Assembly (NCBI RefSeq): GCF_014651115.1
Contig: NZ_BMWG01000021.1
Coordinates: 62,001-126,000 of the forward strand
Source of the DNA: Streptomyces inusitatus
GTDB lineage: Bacteria; Actinomycetota; Actinomycetes; Streptomycetales; Streptomycetaceae
Reading direction: 5' to 3'
Length of the DNA stretch: 64,000 nt
The translations under genes and the position numbers were made by a program. Below are positions 42,753-51,919 of this stretch, in pieces (the stretch's first letter is position 1; the number at the start of each line of letters is the position of its first letter). The notes beneath the pieces are model-generated. The model saw only the letters and a list, made by a program, of their open reading frames with translations. It ran no database searches and had not been told where the DNA came from.

Positions 42753-43031
42753 ATGGCCATCGACGTCCGCATCCCCACCATCCTGCGCACCTACACCGAC
42801 GGCGCGAAGGCCGTACCCGGCAGCGGCGACACCCTCGCCGACCTCTTCACCGACCTGGAGACCCGCCACAGCGGCATCCAGGAGCGCATCGTGGAGGAGG
42901 GCCAGCTCCGCCGCTTCATCAACGTCTACCTCAACGACGAGGACGTCCGCTTCCTGGACGGCATCACCACCAAGCTCTCCGACGGCGACGTCGTCACCAT
43001 CCTCCCGGCGGTCGCCGGCGGCATGTACTGA
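42753..43031 (+). CDS. cysO: MoaD/ThiS-family sulfur carrier, CysO-like, with GGMY tail
   Basis: A 92-residue ubiquitin-fold sulfur carrier: VRIPTILRTYTDGAKAVPGSGDTL, FINVYLNDEDVRFLDGITTKLSDGD and VTILPAVAGG closely follow M. tuberculosis CysO. The active form needs a C-terminal Gly-Gly for thiocarboxylate formation, but here Met-Tyr follows. A protease must therefore remove two residues first; the JAMM protein at 38928 is the natural candidate. Its stop overlaps the cysM start (TGATG). Confidence 0.9.
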   Translation: MAIDVRIPTILRTYTDGAKAVPGSGDTLADLFTDLETRHSGIQERIVEEGQLRRFINVYLNDEDVRFLDGITTKLSDGDVVTILPAVAGGMY

Positions 43032-43981
43032 TGCGTTACGACTCCCCGCTCGCCGCGGTCGGCAACACCCCGCTGGTCCGCCTCCCCCGGCTCTCCCCCT
43101 CGGACGACGTCCGCATCTGGGCCAAGCTGGAGGACCGCAACCCGACCGGCTCCATCAAGGACCGCCCCGCCCTCCACATGGTGGAACAGGCGGAGAAGGA
43201 CGGCCGCCTCACCCCCGGCTGCACCATCCTGGAGCCGACTTCCGGCAACACCGGCATCTCACTGGCGATGGCGGCCAAGCTCAAGGGCTACCGCATCGTC
43301 TGCGTGATGCCGGAGAACACCAGCGAGGAGCGCAGGCAGCTGCTGGCCATGTGGGGCGCGGAGATCATCCCCTCCCCGGCGGCCGGCGGCTCCAACACCG
43401 CTGTACGCGTCGCCAAGGAACTCGCCGCCGAGAACCCCTCCTGGGTGATGCTCTACCAGTACGGCAACCCCGACAACGCGGGCGCGCACTACGCCACCAC
43501 CGGCCCGGAGATCCTCACCGACCTCCCCTCCATCACCCACTTCGTCGCCGGCCTCGGCACCACCGGCACCCTGATGGGCGTGGGCCGCTACCTCCGCGAA
43601 CACGTCCCCGGCGTCCGCATCGTCGCCGCCGAGCCCCGCTACGACGACCTCGTGTACGGGCTCCGCAACCTCGACGAGGGCTTCGTCCCCGAGCTCTACG
43701 ACCCCTCCATCCTCACCACCCGCTTCTCCGTCGGCTCCGCCGACGCGGTTACCCGCACCCGGGAGCTCCTCCAACAGGAGGGGATCTTCGCCGGAGTCTC
43801 CACCGGGGCCGCGCTCCACGCCGCGATCGGCGTCGGCCGCAAGGCCCTGGCGGCGGGCGAGTCCGCCGACATCGTCTTCGTCGTCGCCGACGGCGGCTGG
43901 AAATACCTCTCCACCGGCGTCTACACCGCCCCCACCACCGAAGCCGCCATCACCCTCCTCCAGGGCCAACTCTGGGCCTGA
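43031..43981 (+). CDS. cysM: CysM-type cysteine synthase, sulfur-carrier dependent
   Basis: A 316-residue PLP enzyme of the cysteine synthase family. Lys43 in PTGSIKDR binds PLP; TSGNTGISLA binds substrate and GLGTTGT binds phosphate. Coupling to a CysO-like carrier identifies the M. tuberculosis CysM type, which uses O-phosphoserine and the carrier thiocarboxylate rather than O-acetylserine and sulfide. The product, CysO-Cys, would be cleaved by the JAMM protease. Upstream leader peptide suggests cysteine feedback. Confidence 0.92.
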   Translation: MRYDSPLAAVGNTPLVRLPRLSPSDDVRIWAKLEDRNPTGSIKDRPALHMVEQAEKDGRLTPGCTILEPTSGNTGISLAMAAKLKGYRIVCVMPENTSEERRQLLAMWGAEIIPSPAAGGSNTAVRVAKELAAENPSWVMLYQYGNPDNAGAHYATTGPEILTDLPSITHFVAGLGTTGTLMGVGRYLREHVPGVRIVAAEPRYDDLVYGLRNLDEGFVPELYDPSILTTRFSVGSADAVTRTRELLQQEGIFAGVSTGAALHAAIGVGRKALAAGESADIVFVVADGGWKYLSTGVYTAPTTEAAITLLQGQLWA

Positions 43982-44085
43982 CCCTTCGGGGCCCCTGGCC
44001 CCGCCCAGGAGGGGCCCGCGTAGGGCAGCCGTCCTGCTGATTGACGACCCTGCCCCAGTGAGGGCCCCTGGGGCACGGGGTCCGT

Positions 44086-44153
44086 CCTCAATCTCCCCCC
44101 CAGGGCTTCGCCTGGGAGGGACCCCAGCGGGGCTTGATTCTGAGGCTCTTGCC
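44086..44153 (+). repeat. REP-like element, copy A
   Basis: 68 bases beginning CCTCAATCTCC and ending TGAGGCTCTTGCC, with an internal hairpin CCCAGG-gcttcg-CCTGGG. It repeats at 44196. Similar short intergenic palindromic elements are frequent in Streptomyces genomes, as I recall. Confidence 0.8.
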
Positions 44154-44195
44154 AGGTGCGGGCCCTGGTTGGGGGCCAGCCCCCAAGCCCCCGCG

Positions 44196-44263
44196 CCTCA
44201 AACTCCCCCAGGGCTTCGCCTGGGAGGGACCCCCAGCGAGGCTGGATTTTGAGGCTCTTGCCC
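44196..44263 (+). repeat. REP-like element, copy B
   Basis: Second direct copy, 110 bases after the first, same length and about 90 percent identical, with the same CCCAGG/CCTGGG hairpin. Beginning CCTCAAACTCC and ending GAGGCTCTTGCC. Confidence 0.8.
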
Positions 44264-44289
44264 AGCGCGGCGGGGATGGCTCTGACGTG

Positions 44290-44403
44290 GAGGGGACGCG
44301 CAGGGATCGGGGCCGGGACGTAAAGCGGCGCAGCTCGCGCGGAGCGCGGTGAGGAAAGCAGTCCCGGACCCGAGCCCGGAGCGGACCCGTACCCCAGGCA
44401 CCG
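44290..44403 (+). repeat. Third copy of dispersed repeat from 16-17 kb
   Basis: About 114 bases matching the outer half of the right arm at 17415-17528 with only a handful of differences; the stretch around GACGTAAAGCGGCGCAGCTC and GCGGTGAGGAAAGCAGTCCC is identical. The three 47-base tandem units of the arms are missing. This shows the outer part moves or spreads on its own. Confidence 0.88.
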
Positions 44404-44642
44404 GCCCCCGGCCACGGACCCGGACCCCAGGTATCGACCCGCACCGGGTGTGGACCTCCCCCGGGGCCCGCCGCAGGCGTGCCCCCCTTTGTGCGCCCTC
44501 CGAATCGGTGACAGCGCAGGTGAGTTCGCCCACAACGCCCCACCCCGGAGGAGCGGCACCTCGTTTTGCGCTTTACGCTCAACGGACCGCACACCCAGAC
44601 CCACCCCCAGCCCTCCTCCCCGTCCACGGAGGTCCAAGCTTC

Positions 44643-45395
44643 ATGAAGCTCACCGTCGTCGGCTGCTCGGGGTCGTTCCCGTCCGCGGAATCGGCCTGTT
44701 CGAGCTACCTCGTAGAGGCCGACGGCTTCCGGCTGCTCCTCGACATGGGCAATGGCGCCCTCGGCGAGTTGCAGCGTCACATCGGTCTCTACGACCTCGA
44801 TGCCATCTTCCTCAGCCACCTCCACGCCGATCACTGCATCGACATGTGCGGGTATTTCGTCGCCCGCTACTACCGCCACGACGGCGGCCGCTGCGACGCG
44901 ATCCCGGTCTACGGCCCCGAGGGCACCGAGCAGCGCCTCACCACCGCGTACGCGGACACCCCTTCCCCCTCCTCGATGAGCGAGGTCTTCGACTTCCACA
45001 CCCTGAAGCCGGGCAGCTTCGAGATCGGCCCGTTCTCGGTCCGTACGGAACGGGTGGCCCACCCGGTGGAGGCGTACGGCATCCGGCTGGAACACGGCGG
45101 CCGGACGCTGACGTACTCGGGGGACACGGGGGTCTGCGAGGCGCTGCACGAGCTGGCGGACGGCGCGGATCTCTTCCTCTGCGAGGCGTCCTTCACCCAC
45201 GGGAAGGAGACCGTCCCGGATCTTCACCTCAATGGCCGAGAGGCGGGCGCGCACGCCGAGCGCGCGGGGGCGGGGCGGCTGCTGTTGACGCATGTGCCGC
45301 CGTGGACGGACGGGGAGCGCAATCTGGCGGACGCCCGGGCGGTCTACGGGGGCCCGGCGGAGCTGGCGGCCACAGGAGTGACGTACACGGTCTGA
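44643..45395 (+). CDS. MBL-fold metallo-hydrolase, RNase Z-like
   Basis: A 250-residue metallo-beta-lactamase-fold enzyme. SHLHADHC is the zinc motif; later ligands are the His in RVAHPVEAYG, Asp in TYSGDTG and His in LLTHVPPW. It resembles the RNase Z/cAMP-phosphodiesterase-like branch, but lacks the RNase Z flexible arm, so the substrate is open. GGAGG lies about 10 bases before ATG 44643. It is conserved next to rph-side genes in Streptomyces as I recall. Confidence 0.8.
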   Translation: MKLTVVGCSGSFPSAESACSSYLVEADGFRLLLDMGNGALGELQRHIGLYDLDAIFLSHLHADHCIDMCGYFVARYYRHDGGRCDAIPVYGPEGTEQRLTTAYADTPSPSSMSEVFDFHTLKPGSFEIGPFSVRTERVAHPVEAYGIRLEHGGRTLTYSGDTGVCEALHELADGADLFLCEASFTHGKETVPDLHLNGREAGAHAERAGAGRLLLTHVPPWTDGERNLADARAVYGGPAELAATGVTYTV

Positions 45396-45417
45396 ACGCA
45401 TGAACGCCTGAACGAGA

Positions 45418-45452
45418 AACGGCCCCGATCCTGAACCAGGACCGGGGCCGTT
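45418..45452. terminator. Bidirectional terminator between MBL gene and nagE2
   Basis: 16-bp stem with one mismatch (45418-45433 with 45437-45452), 3-base loop. The two flanking genes converge here, so it can stop both transcripts. Confidence 0.8.
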
Positions 45453-45464
45453 GTGCACAGGGGG

Positions 45465-46730
<1,266 letters not shown>

Positions 46731-46812
46731 CACAATCCTCCAGGGGGCCAAGGCGCCGCCGGGGGAGAAAAGCAGAAGAGGCGGCGTCTCAGGGGGACGC
46801 GGCACGCCGCCG

Positions 46813-46828
46813 CGTGGTCTAAACCACT
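46813..46828 (-). promoter_or_regulatory. DasR operator (dre), first of two
   Basis: CGTGGTCTAAACCACT has a near-perfect TGGTCTA(A/G)ACCA core, matching the DasR consensus. It lies about 83 bases before the nagE2 start. Confidence 0.85.
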
Positions 46829-46829
46829 G

Positions 46830-46845
46830 AGTGGTGTAGACCTTT
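46830..46845 (-). promoter_or_regulatory. DasR operator (dre), second of two
   Basis: AGTGGTGTAGACCTTT is the second dre, one base after the first. Tandem dre at a nagE2 promoter fits tight repression relieved by glucosamine-6-phosphate. The rest of the gap to 47037 shows no gene. Confidence 0.85.
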
Positions 46846-47037
46846 GTAGCACGTGAAACTTAGATAAGGAACCTGCGAATAGCGGCCGATTAGACAACGA
46901 TCCTGTGGAATTGAACGGCACTCGACCTGCGGGCTTTCATCGCGGCAGAGAGAAGGACGCACAACGGAAGGGGTCCACCGTCCCCTCGCGCGGATCCGGT
47001 GAGCCCCTTCGGCCTTTCAAAGCCCCTTGATGGAGGC

Positions 47038-48333
47038 CTATTTGACGTTGTCCCGCTCGATCTCCTTCTCGATCTCCTCGGGCTCCCGCCCGGGCACCGG
47101 AAGATCGAATTTGGTGATCGCGAACCGGAAGATCGCGTAATACACGACCGCGAAGCCGAGCCCGATCGGAATGATCAGCCAGGGCTTGGTCGCGAGACTC
47201 CAATTGATCACATAGTCGATCAGTCCGGCCGAGAAGCTGAATCCGTCCTTGACCCCCAGTGCCCAGCTCACCGCCATCGACACACCGGTGAGCACCGCGT
47301 GGACCGCGTAGAGCGCCGGGGCCACGAAGAGGAAGGAGTACTCGATCGGCTCGGTGATGCCCGTCACAAAGGAGGTCAGACCGACCGACAGCATCAGCCC
47401 GCCGATCTCCTTGCGGCGGTGCGGATGCGCGCAGTGGGTGATCGCGAGACAGGCGGCGGGCAGCGCGAACATCATGATCGGGAAGAAGCCGGTGGTGAAC
47501 TGCCCGGCGTTCGGGTCCCCGGCCAGGAACATCGAGATGTCGCCGTGCACCACCGTGCCGTCCGGCTTGGTGTAACTGCCGAGCTGGAACCAGATCGGCA
47601 CATTGAGGAACTGATGCAGCCCGATGACCAGCAGCGCCCGGTTGGTGACACCGAAGATGCCCGAACCCCATGCGCCCAGGCTGACCAGCCAGTCGCTGAA
47701 GCTCTCCAGGGCGGAGCCGATCGGCGGCCAGATCCACAGGCACAGCGCGGCGAAGGCGATCGCGACGAACGCCATGATGATCGGCACCAGCCGCCGCCCG
47801 TTGAAGAATCCGAGCCAGTCGACCAGCTTGGTGCGGTGGTAGCGCTGCCAGAAGTACGCCGCCAGCAGACCCATCACGATGCCGCCGAAGACCCCGGGGT
47901 TCTGATACGTGAAGGGGGCGACCGAGCCGTCCGCCCCCTGGCAGCCGGTGACCACCACCTGGCCGCCGACCTCGCAGTCCTTGGGGAACTGGAGCAGCAC
48001 GTTGTAGTAGACGAGGAAGCCGGTGACCGCCGCCAGCGCGGTCGAGCCGTCGGCCTTCTTCGCCATGCCGATCGCGACACCGACGCAGAACAGCAGCGGC
48101 AGCCCGATGTTCGCGTCGAGCAGCGCACCGCCCGCGCCGGCCATGACCTTGGCGACATCGTTCCAGCCCAGGCCGTCCTGGCCGAAGACATCGGGCTGTC
48201 CCAGCCGGTTGAGGATGCCCGCGGCGGGCAGTACGGCAATGGGGAGCTGAAGGCTCCGCCCCATCTTCTGCAAGCCCTGGAACAGCTTGTTCCAGGCGGA
48301 CGGCTGTGCCGCGACGGCACTCCCTGAACTCAT
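47038..48333 (-). CDS. nagE1: PTS system GlcNAc-specific EIIC, NagE1-like
   Basis: A 431-residue paralogue of the neighbouring EIIC, same orientation. It shares KMGRSLQLPIAVLPAAGILNRLGQ, GVTNRALLVIGLHQFLNVPIWF and ITEPIEYSFLFVAPALYAVHAVLTG. It carries an extra loop with a Cys pair (FPKDCEVGGQVVVTGCQG), absent from the other. ATG 48333 follows GGGAGGA. It is divergent from nagF, with a dre between, 42-57 bases upstream. Assignment of NagE1 versus NagE2 follows recalled S. coelicolor gene order. Confidence 0.87.
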   Translation of the reverse strand: MSSGSAVAAQPSAWNKLFQGLQKMGRSLQLPIAVLPAAGILNRLGQPDVFGQDGLGWNDVAKVMAGAGGALLDANIGLPLLFCVGVAIGMAKKADGSTALAAVTGFLVYYNVLLQFPKDCEVGGQVVVTGCQGADGSVAPFTYQNPGVFGGIVMGLLAAYFWQRYHRTKLVDWLGFFNGRRLVPIIMAFVAIAFAALCLWIWPPIGSALESFSDWLVSLGAWGSGIFGVTNRALLVIGLHQFLNVPIWFQLGSYTKPDGTVVHGDISMFLAGDPNAGQFTTGFFPIMMFALPAACLAITHCAHPHRRKEIGGLMLSVGLTSFVTGITEPIEYSFLFVAPALYAVHAVLTGVSMAVSWALGVKDGFSFSAGLIDYVINWSLATKPWLIIPIGLGFAVVYYAIFRFAITKFDLPVPGREPEEIEKEIERDNVK

Positions 48334-48374
48334 CGGCGTCCTCCCGGACTGACCAGGTTTGGCAGGCGTCCCAA

Positions 48375-48390
48375 ATTGGTGTAGACCAGT
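48375..48390. promoter_or_regulatory. DasR operator (dre) between nagE1 and nagF
   Basis: ATTGGTGTAGACCAGT matches the dre consensus at 13 of 16 positions. In the 249-base divergent gap it is close to nagE1 and about 190 bases from nagF, so it may serve both. Confidence 0.85.
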
Positions 48391-48582
48391 TGCAATACAT
48401 CGCCGGGCCATGACGGCGGCCGAGACGGGGAACGCCGGTGATCGTCATCATTCGACAGATGACGGTTACCCGCCCGTGAAGATGGGCCAACCGTGCGTTA
48501 CCGTGACAAAAGCGGACCGCTGGTGGGCCGACGAGCGCCGAGCGCCCGATGCGGGCGCCGCTTGAAACGCAGGGAGAGAACC

Positions 48583-48816
48583 ATGGCCAGCAAGGCAGAG
48601 AAGATCGTCGCCGGGCTCGGCGGAGTCGACAACATCGAGGAGATCGAGGGCTGCATCACCCGACTCCGCACCGAAGTCGCCAACCCCGACCTCGTCGACG
48701 AAGCCGCGCTCAAGGCCGCGGGCGCACACGGAGTCGTCAAGATGGGCACCGCGATCCAGGTCGTCATCGGCACCGACGCCGACCCGATCGCCGCCGAGAT
48801 CGAAGACATGATGTGA
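48583..48816 (+). CDS. nagF: PTS GlcNAc-specific EIIB, NagF
   Basis: A 77-residue cytoplasmic EIIB domain that phosphorylates GlcNAc during uptake through the EIIC protein. Cys24 in EGCITRLRTEV is the phosphorylated residue; GAHGVVKMGTAIQVVIGTDAD is the rest of the fold. ATG 48583 follows AGGGAGAG. Stand-alone EIIB next to EIIC genes is the Streptomyces arrangement. An upstream in-frame GTG would only add a basic unlikely extension. Confidence 0.9.
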   Translation: MASKAEKIVAGLGGVDNIEEIEGCITRLRTEVANPDLVDEAALKAAGAHGVVKMGTAIQVVIGTDADPIAAEIEDMM

Positions 48817-48912
48817 CGACCGGCCACCCCAGCCGCACAGACCACACCGGCCCCACAGGTCACCCGGACTGACCGCGCCGCCCACAGACAGGCCCGCGAC
48901 AGCCGCCCGGCG

Positions 48913-48940
48913 AGGGCCCGGCTCCATGGAGCCGGGCCCT
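48913..48940 (+). terminator. Terminator between nagF and rph
   Basis: A nearly continuous palindrome GGGCCCGGCTCC/GGAGCCGGGCCC with outer A-T pair, about 100 bases after nagF and just before the rph promoter. Confidence 0.7.
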
Positions 48941-48966
48941 TCCGCGCAGCCGATAGGCTCAACGCC

Positions 48967-49710
<744 letters not shown>

Positions 49711-49813
49711 CCGGCGACCGCCGGCACCGCCGACGAGCAGGAAAGACCACCCGGGTAAAGCCGGGTCAGGTAAAGAAGCAACCAAAAACGCCCCCAGGGG
49801 CGTCGTCAGTGGC

Positions 49814-49844
49814 ATGTGCGCACGGAATCGAACCGTGCGCACAT
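49814..49844 (+). promoter_or_regulatory. Inverted repeat upstream of lipoprotein gene
   Basis: Perfect 12-bp arms ATGTGCGCACGG and CCGTGCGCACAT with a 7-base loop, 25 bases before the ATG. It could be the rph terminator, an operator or an mRNA stem close to the GGGAGGGA ribosome site. Confidence 0.6.
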
Positions 49845-49868
49845 CCACATCCGGGAGGGACCAGTTCC

Positions 49869-50252
49869 ATGGCCGCGCGCCGCCGTTTCGCTCTTACGCT
49901 CGCCACCGCCGCTCTGATCGTGCCGATCACCGTCGGTTGCAGCGCCATCGACAAGGCCCTCGACTGCGTCGACACCGCCAAGGCCGTGACCACCAGCGTC
50001 GGCCAGCTCACCGAGGCCGTCGGCAGCGCCGCCGAGGACCCCACCAAGGCGCGTGAGGCCCTCGACTCCATCGACAAGGAGCTCAAGGAGCTCGGCGACA
50101 AGACGGACAACGCCGATGTGAAGAAGGCGGGCGACGACCTCGGCGCCGCCGTCGACAACGTCCGCAAGTCCATCGAGGGCGGCGACCCCACCCCCGACAT
50201 CACCCCGGTCACCGACGCCGCCGCCGAGATGGGCAAGGTCTGCAGCCCCTGA
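49869..50252 (+). CDS. Small secreted lipoprotein
   Basis: A 127-residue protein with a lipoprotein signal (LALTLATAALIVPITVGC, Cys about 24). The mature part is helical and charged (DPTKAREALDSIDKELKELGDKTDNADVKKAG), with a second Cys pair (about 33 and near the end, KVCSP). No enzyme motif. It lies between rph and rdgB and keeps their orientation. Function unknown. Confidence 0.75.
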   Translation: MAARRRFALTLATAALIVPITVGCSAIDKALDCVDTAKAVTTSVGQLTEAVGSAAEDPTKAREALDSIDKELKELGDKTDNADVKKAGDDLGAAVDNVRKSIEGGDPTPDITPVTDAAAEMGKVCSP

Positions 50253-50311
50253 CACCACCCGGAATCCGGGCCCCGGACAACACCTGATCCGCGGGCCCGG
50301 ATAATCGGGGC

Positions 50312-50914
50312 ATGACCCGCATCGTCCTCGCCACCCGCAACGCCGGGAAGATCACCGAACTCAGGGCCATCCTCGCCGCGGCGGACCTCCCGTACGACCT
50401 CGTCGGCACGGACGCCTACCCCGAGATCCCCGACGTCAAGGAAACCGGCGTCACCTTCGCCGAGAACGCCCTGCTCAAGGCCCACGCCCTCGCCCAGGCC
50501 ACCGGACTCCCCGCCATCGCCGACGACTCCGGCCTCTGCGTCGACGTCCTCGGCGGCGCCCCCGGCATCTTCTCCGCCCGCTGGGCCGGCACCCACGGCG
50601 ACGACGCCGCCAACCTCGCCCTCCTCCTCGCCCAGCTCTCCGACATCGCCCCCGAACACCGCGCCGCCCACTTCTTCTGCGCCGCCGCCCTCGCCCTCCC
50701 CGACGGCACCGAACGCGTCGTCGAAGGCCGCATGCCCGGCACCCTCCGCCCCACCCCCGCCGGCACCAACGGCTTCGGCTACGACCCCATCCTCCAGCCC
50801 GACGGCCACACCCGCACCGCCGCGGAACTGACCCCGGACGAGAAGAACGCGATCAGCCACCGCGGGAAGGCGTTCAGGGAGCTGGTGCCGGTGATCCGGG
50901 AGCTGCTGGGCTGA
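50312..50914 (+). CDS. rdgB: XTP/dITP pyrophosphatase
   Basis: Removes non-canonical purine nucleotides (XTP, dITP) from the pool. The 200-residue HAM1 protein shows LATRNAGKITELR, VTFAENALLKAHA, AIADDSGLCVDVLGGAPGIFSARWAG, GFGYDPIL and ISHRGKA, all conserved. GATAAT is 6 bases before the ATG, so the mRNA is probably leaderless. A bidirectional terminator separates it from the opposite tRNA. Confidence 0.96.
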   Translation: MTRIVLATRNAGKITELRAILAAADLPYDLVGTDAYPEIPDVKETGVTFAENALLKAHALAQATGLPAIADDSGLCVDVLGGAPGIFSARWAGTHGDDAANLALLLAQLSDIAPEHRAAHFFCAAALALPDGTERVVEGRMPGTLRPTPAGTNGFGYDPILQPDGHTRTAAELTPDEKNAISHRGKAFRELVPVIRELLG

Positions 50915-50938
50915 GCCGCGCACGTGCGGGCATGCCGA

Positions 50939-50970
50939 AGGGCACGGCTCTTGTCGCTGAGCCGCGCCCT
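50939..50970. terminator. Bidirectional terminator between rdgB and tRNA
   Basis: 12-bp stem with one mismatch, AGGGCACGGCTC and GAGCCGCGCCCT, 8-base loop. It lies downstream of both converging transcripts. Confidence 0.75.
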
Positions 50971-50977
50971 CTGACTG

Positions 50978-51053
50978 TGGGCCCGGTGGGACTCGAACCC
51001 ACGACACGCCGGGTCTAAGCCGACGCCCTCTTGGCCAGCTGGGGTACGGGCCC
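50978..51053 (-). tRNA. Atypical class I tRNA, anticodon UAG
   Basis: The minus strand folds into a cloverleaf: perfect acceptor GGGCCCG/CGGGCCC, T arm GTGGG-TTCGAGT-CCCAC, D loop AGCTGGCCAAGA, and anticodon arm GTCGG-CTTAGAC-CCGGC giving anticodon UAG, which reads the leucine codon CUA. However the variable region is only 5 bases, while leucine tRNAs have a long variable arm. No CCA is encoded. Its true amino acid is uncertain. It starts 8 bases after the stop of the HNH gene on the same strand. Confidence 0.75.
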
Positions 51054-51061
51054 CCACGGCC

Positions 51062-51919
51062 TTACTGTACTGGCCCCGGGGGTGTGGTTGTGAAGCGATA
51101 CCGGTTCGAGAAGGTGACGGTCTGACTGTGGCAGGAAGGGCACAGATACCGAAGGTTATCCCTCCGGTTGTCCAGCCGGTCGCCGTTGATGTGATCGATC
51201 TCCAGGACGAGACGCTTTCCCTGCCAGCTGTCGCCGAGCCCGCACGCGGAGCAGACATGAGGCACGCCCTCGTCGTCCAGAGCCCGCCTCAACAGCAGGG
51301 TCTTGGTGCGGGACGAGCCGGGCGGGAGCTTCCGCAGGATGTCCTCCGCCGCCTTACGAGTGGGTGCGCGACGGCCCGCGTTGTGCCGCTGCCCGGTGAA
51401 GTGAGCGGTCGACAGGCCGTATGCCGCGATCCCGCGTCTGACCTCCGCTCTGCTCACTCCTCCCGGTGACACCTCGCCGAGCGCCCGTATCACTCCCGGC
51501 AGGCTCTGCGAGTCGGCGACCGCCCGGGCGAGTTCGTCCCGGGGGAGGAGCGGACCGTGTCTCCGCCGACCGGTGAAGTGGGAGGTGTCGATGCCGAACT
51601 TCACCAGCCTGCCGCTGATATGGCTGTAGGCGCTGTCGTACGGCGCGACACCCATGTACGCGAGCATCTCCCCGACGCTGTGGGAGTGGGCGGCGGCCGC
51701 CTCCAGCACCTCCCTCGGGTACGAGTGGGCCGGACGCGGCGGCAGTGGCTCGTCGGCGAAGTGGGAGGTGTCGATGGAGTAGTGCGCCAGCCTGTCGCGC
51801 AGATACCGGCGGGGGCCACTGCCGAGCGGCGCGCCCACTCTGCGCATCAGGTCGACCAGGCTGCCCGCCTCGGCGGCGGTGCGCGCCAGCAGATCGCGGG
51901 GGTACTTCGGCTCGCTCAC
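51062..51919 (-). CDS. HNH endonuclease with three IDTSHF-type repeat modules
   Basis: A 285-residue protein. Three modules of about 60 residues (roughly 1-60, 65-125, 126-185) each have a helix-turn-helix-like stretch, for example REVLEAAAAHSHSVGEMLAYMG, and end with IDTSHF, IDTSHFTG or LSTAHFTG. The C-terminal HNH domain has CSACG and CPSCH zinc pairs around LEIDHINGDRLDNRRDNLRYL, catalytic His intact. GTG 51919 overlaps the stop of the upstream HNH gene. The modules look like tandem DNA readers. The stop is 8 bases before an odd tRNA. Target unknown. Confidence 0.8.
   Translation of the reverse strand: MSEPKYPRDLLARTAAEAGSLVDLMRRVGAPLGSGPRRYLRDRLAHYSIDTSHFADEPLPPRPAHSYPREVLEAAAAHSHSVGEMLAYMGVAPYDSAYSHISGRLVKFGIDTSHFTGRRRHGPLLPRDELARAVADSQSLPGVIRALGEVSPGGVSRAEVRRGIAAYGLSTAHFTGQRHNAGRRAPTRKAAEDILRKLPPGSSRTKTLLLRRALDDEGVPHVCSACGLGDSWQGKRLVLEIDHINGDRLDNRRDNLRYLCPSCHSQTVTFSNRYRFTTTPPGPVQ

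Larger units (their letters stand above)
43982..44642. other. 661-base repeat-rich gap
   Basis: No gene is supported. It contains two 68-base direct copies of a REP-like element (44086-44153, 44196-44263), a hairpin TTGGGGGC/GCCCCCAA at 44169-44186, and a partial copy (44290-44403) of the outer half of the inverted-repeat arms at 16-17 kb. The last 200 bases carry the promoter and GGAGG site of the MBL gene. Confidence 0.8.

Noticed and set aside
44086..44263. CRISPR-like array
   Set aside because: Only two units, 68 bases long, with a 42-base gap and no cas genes in the window.
50978..51053. Amber-suppressor tRNA
   Set aside because: The anticodon is UAG, which reads CUA. A suppressor of UAG stops would need anticodon CUA.
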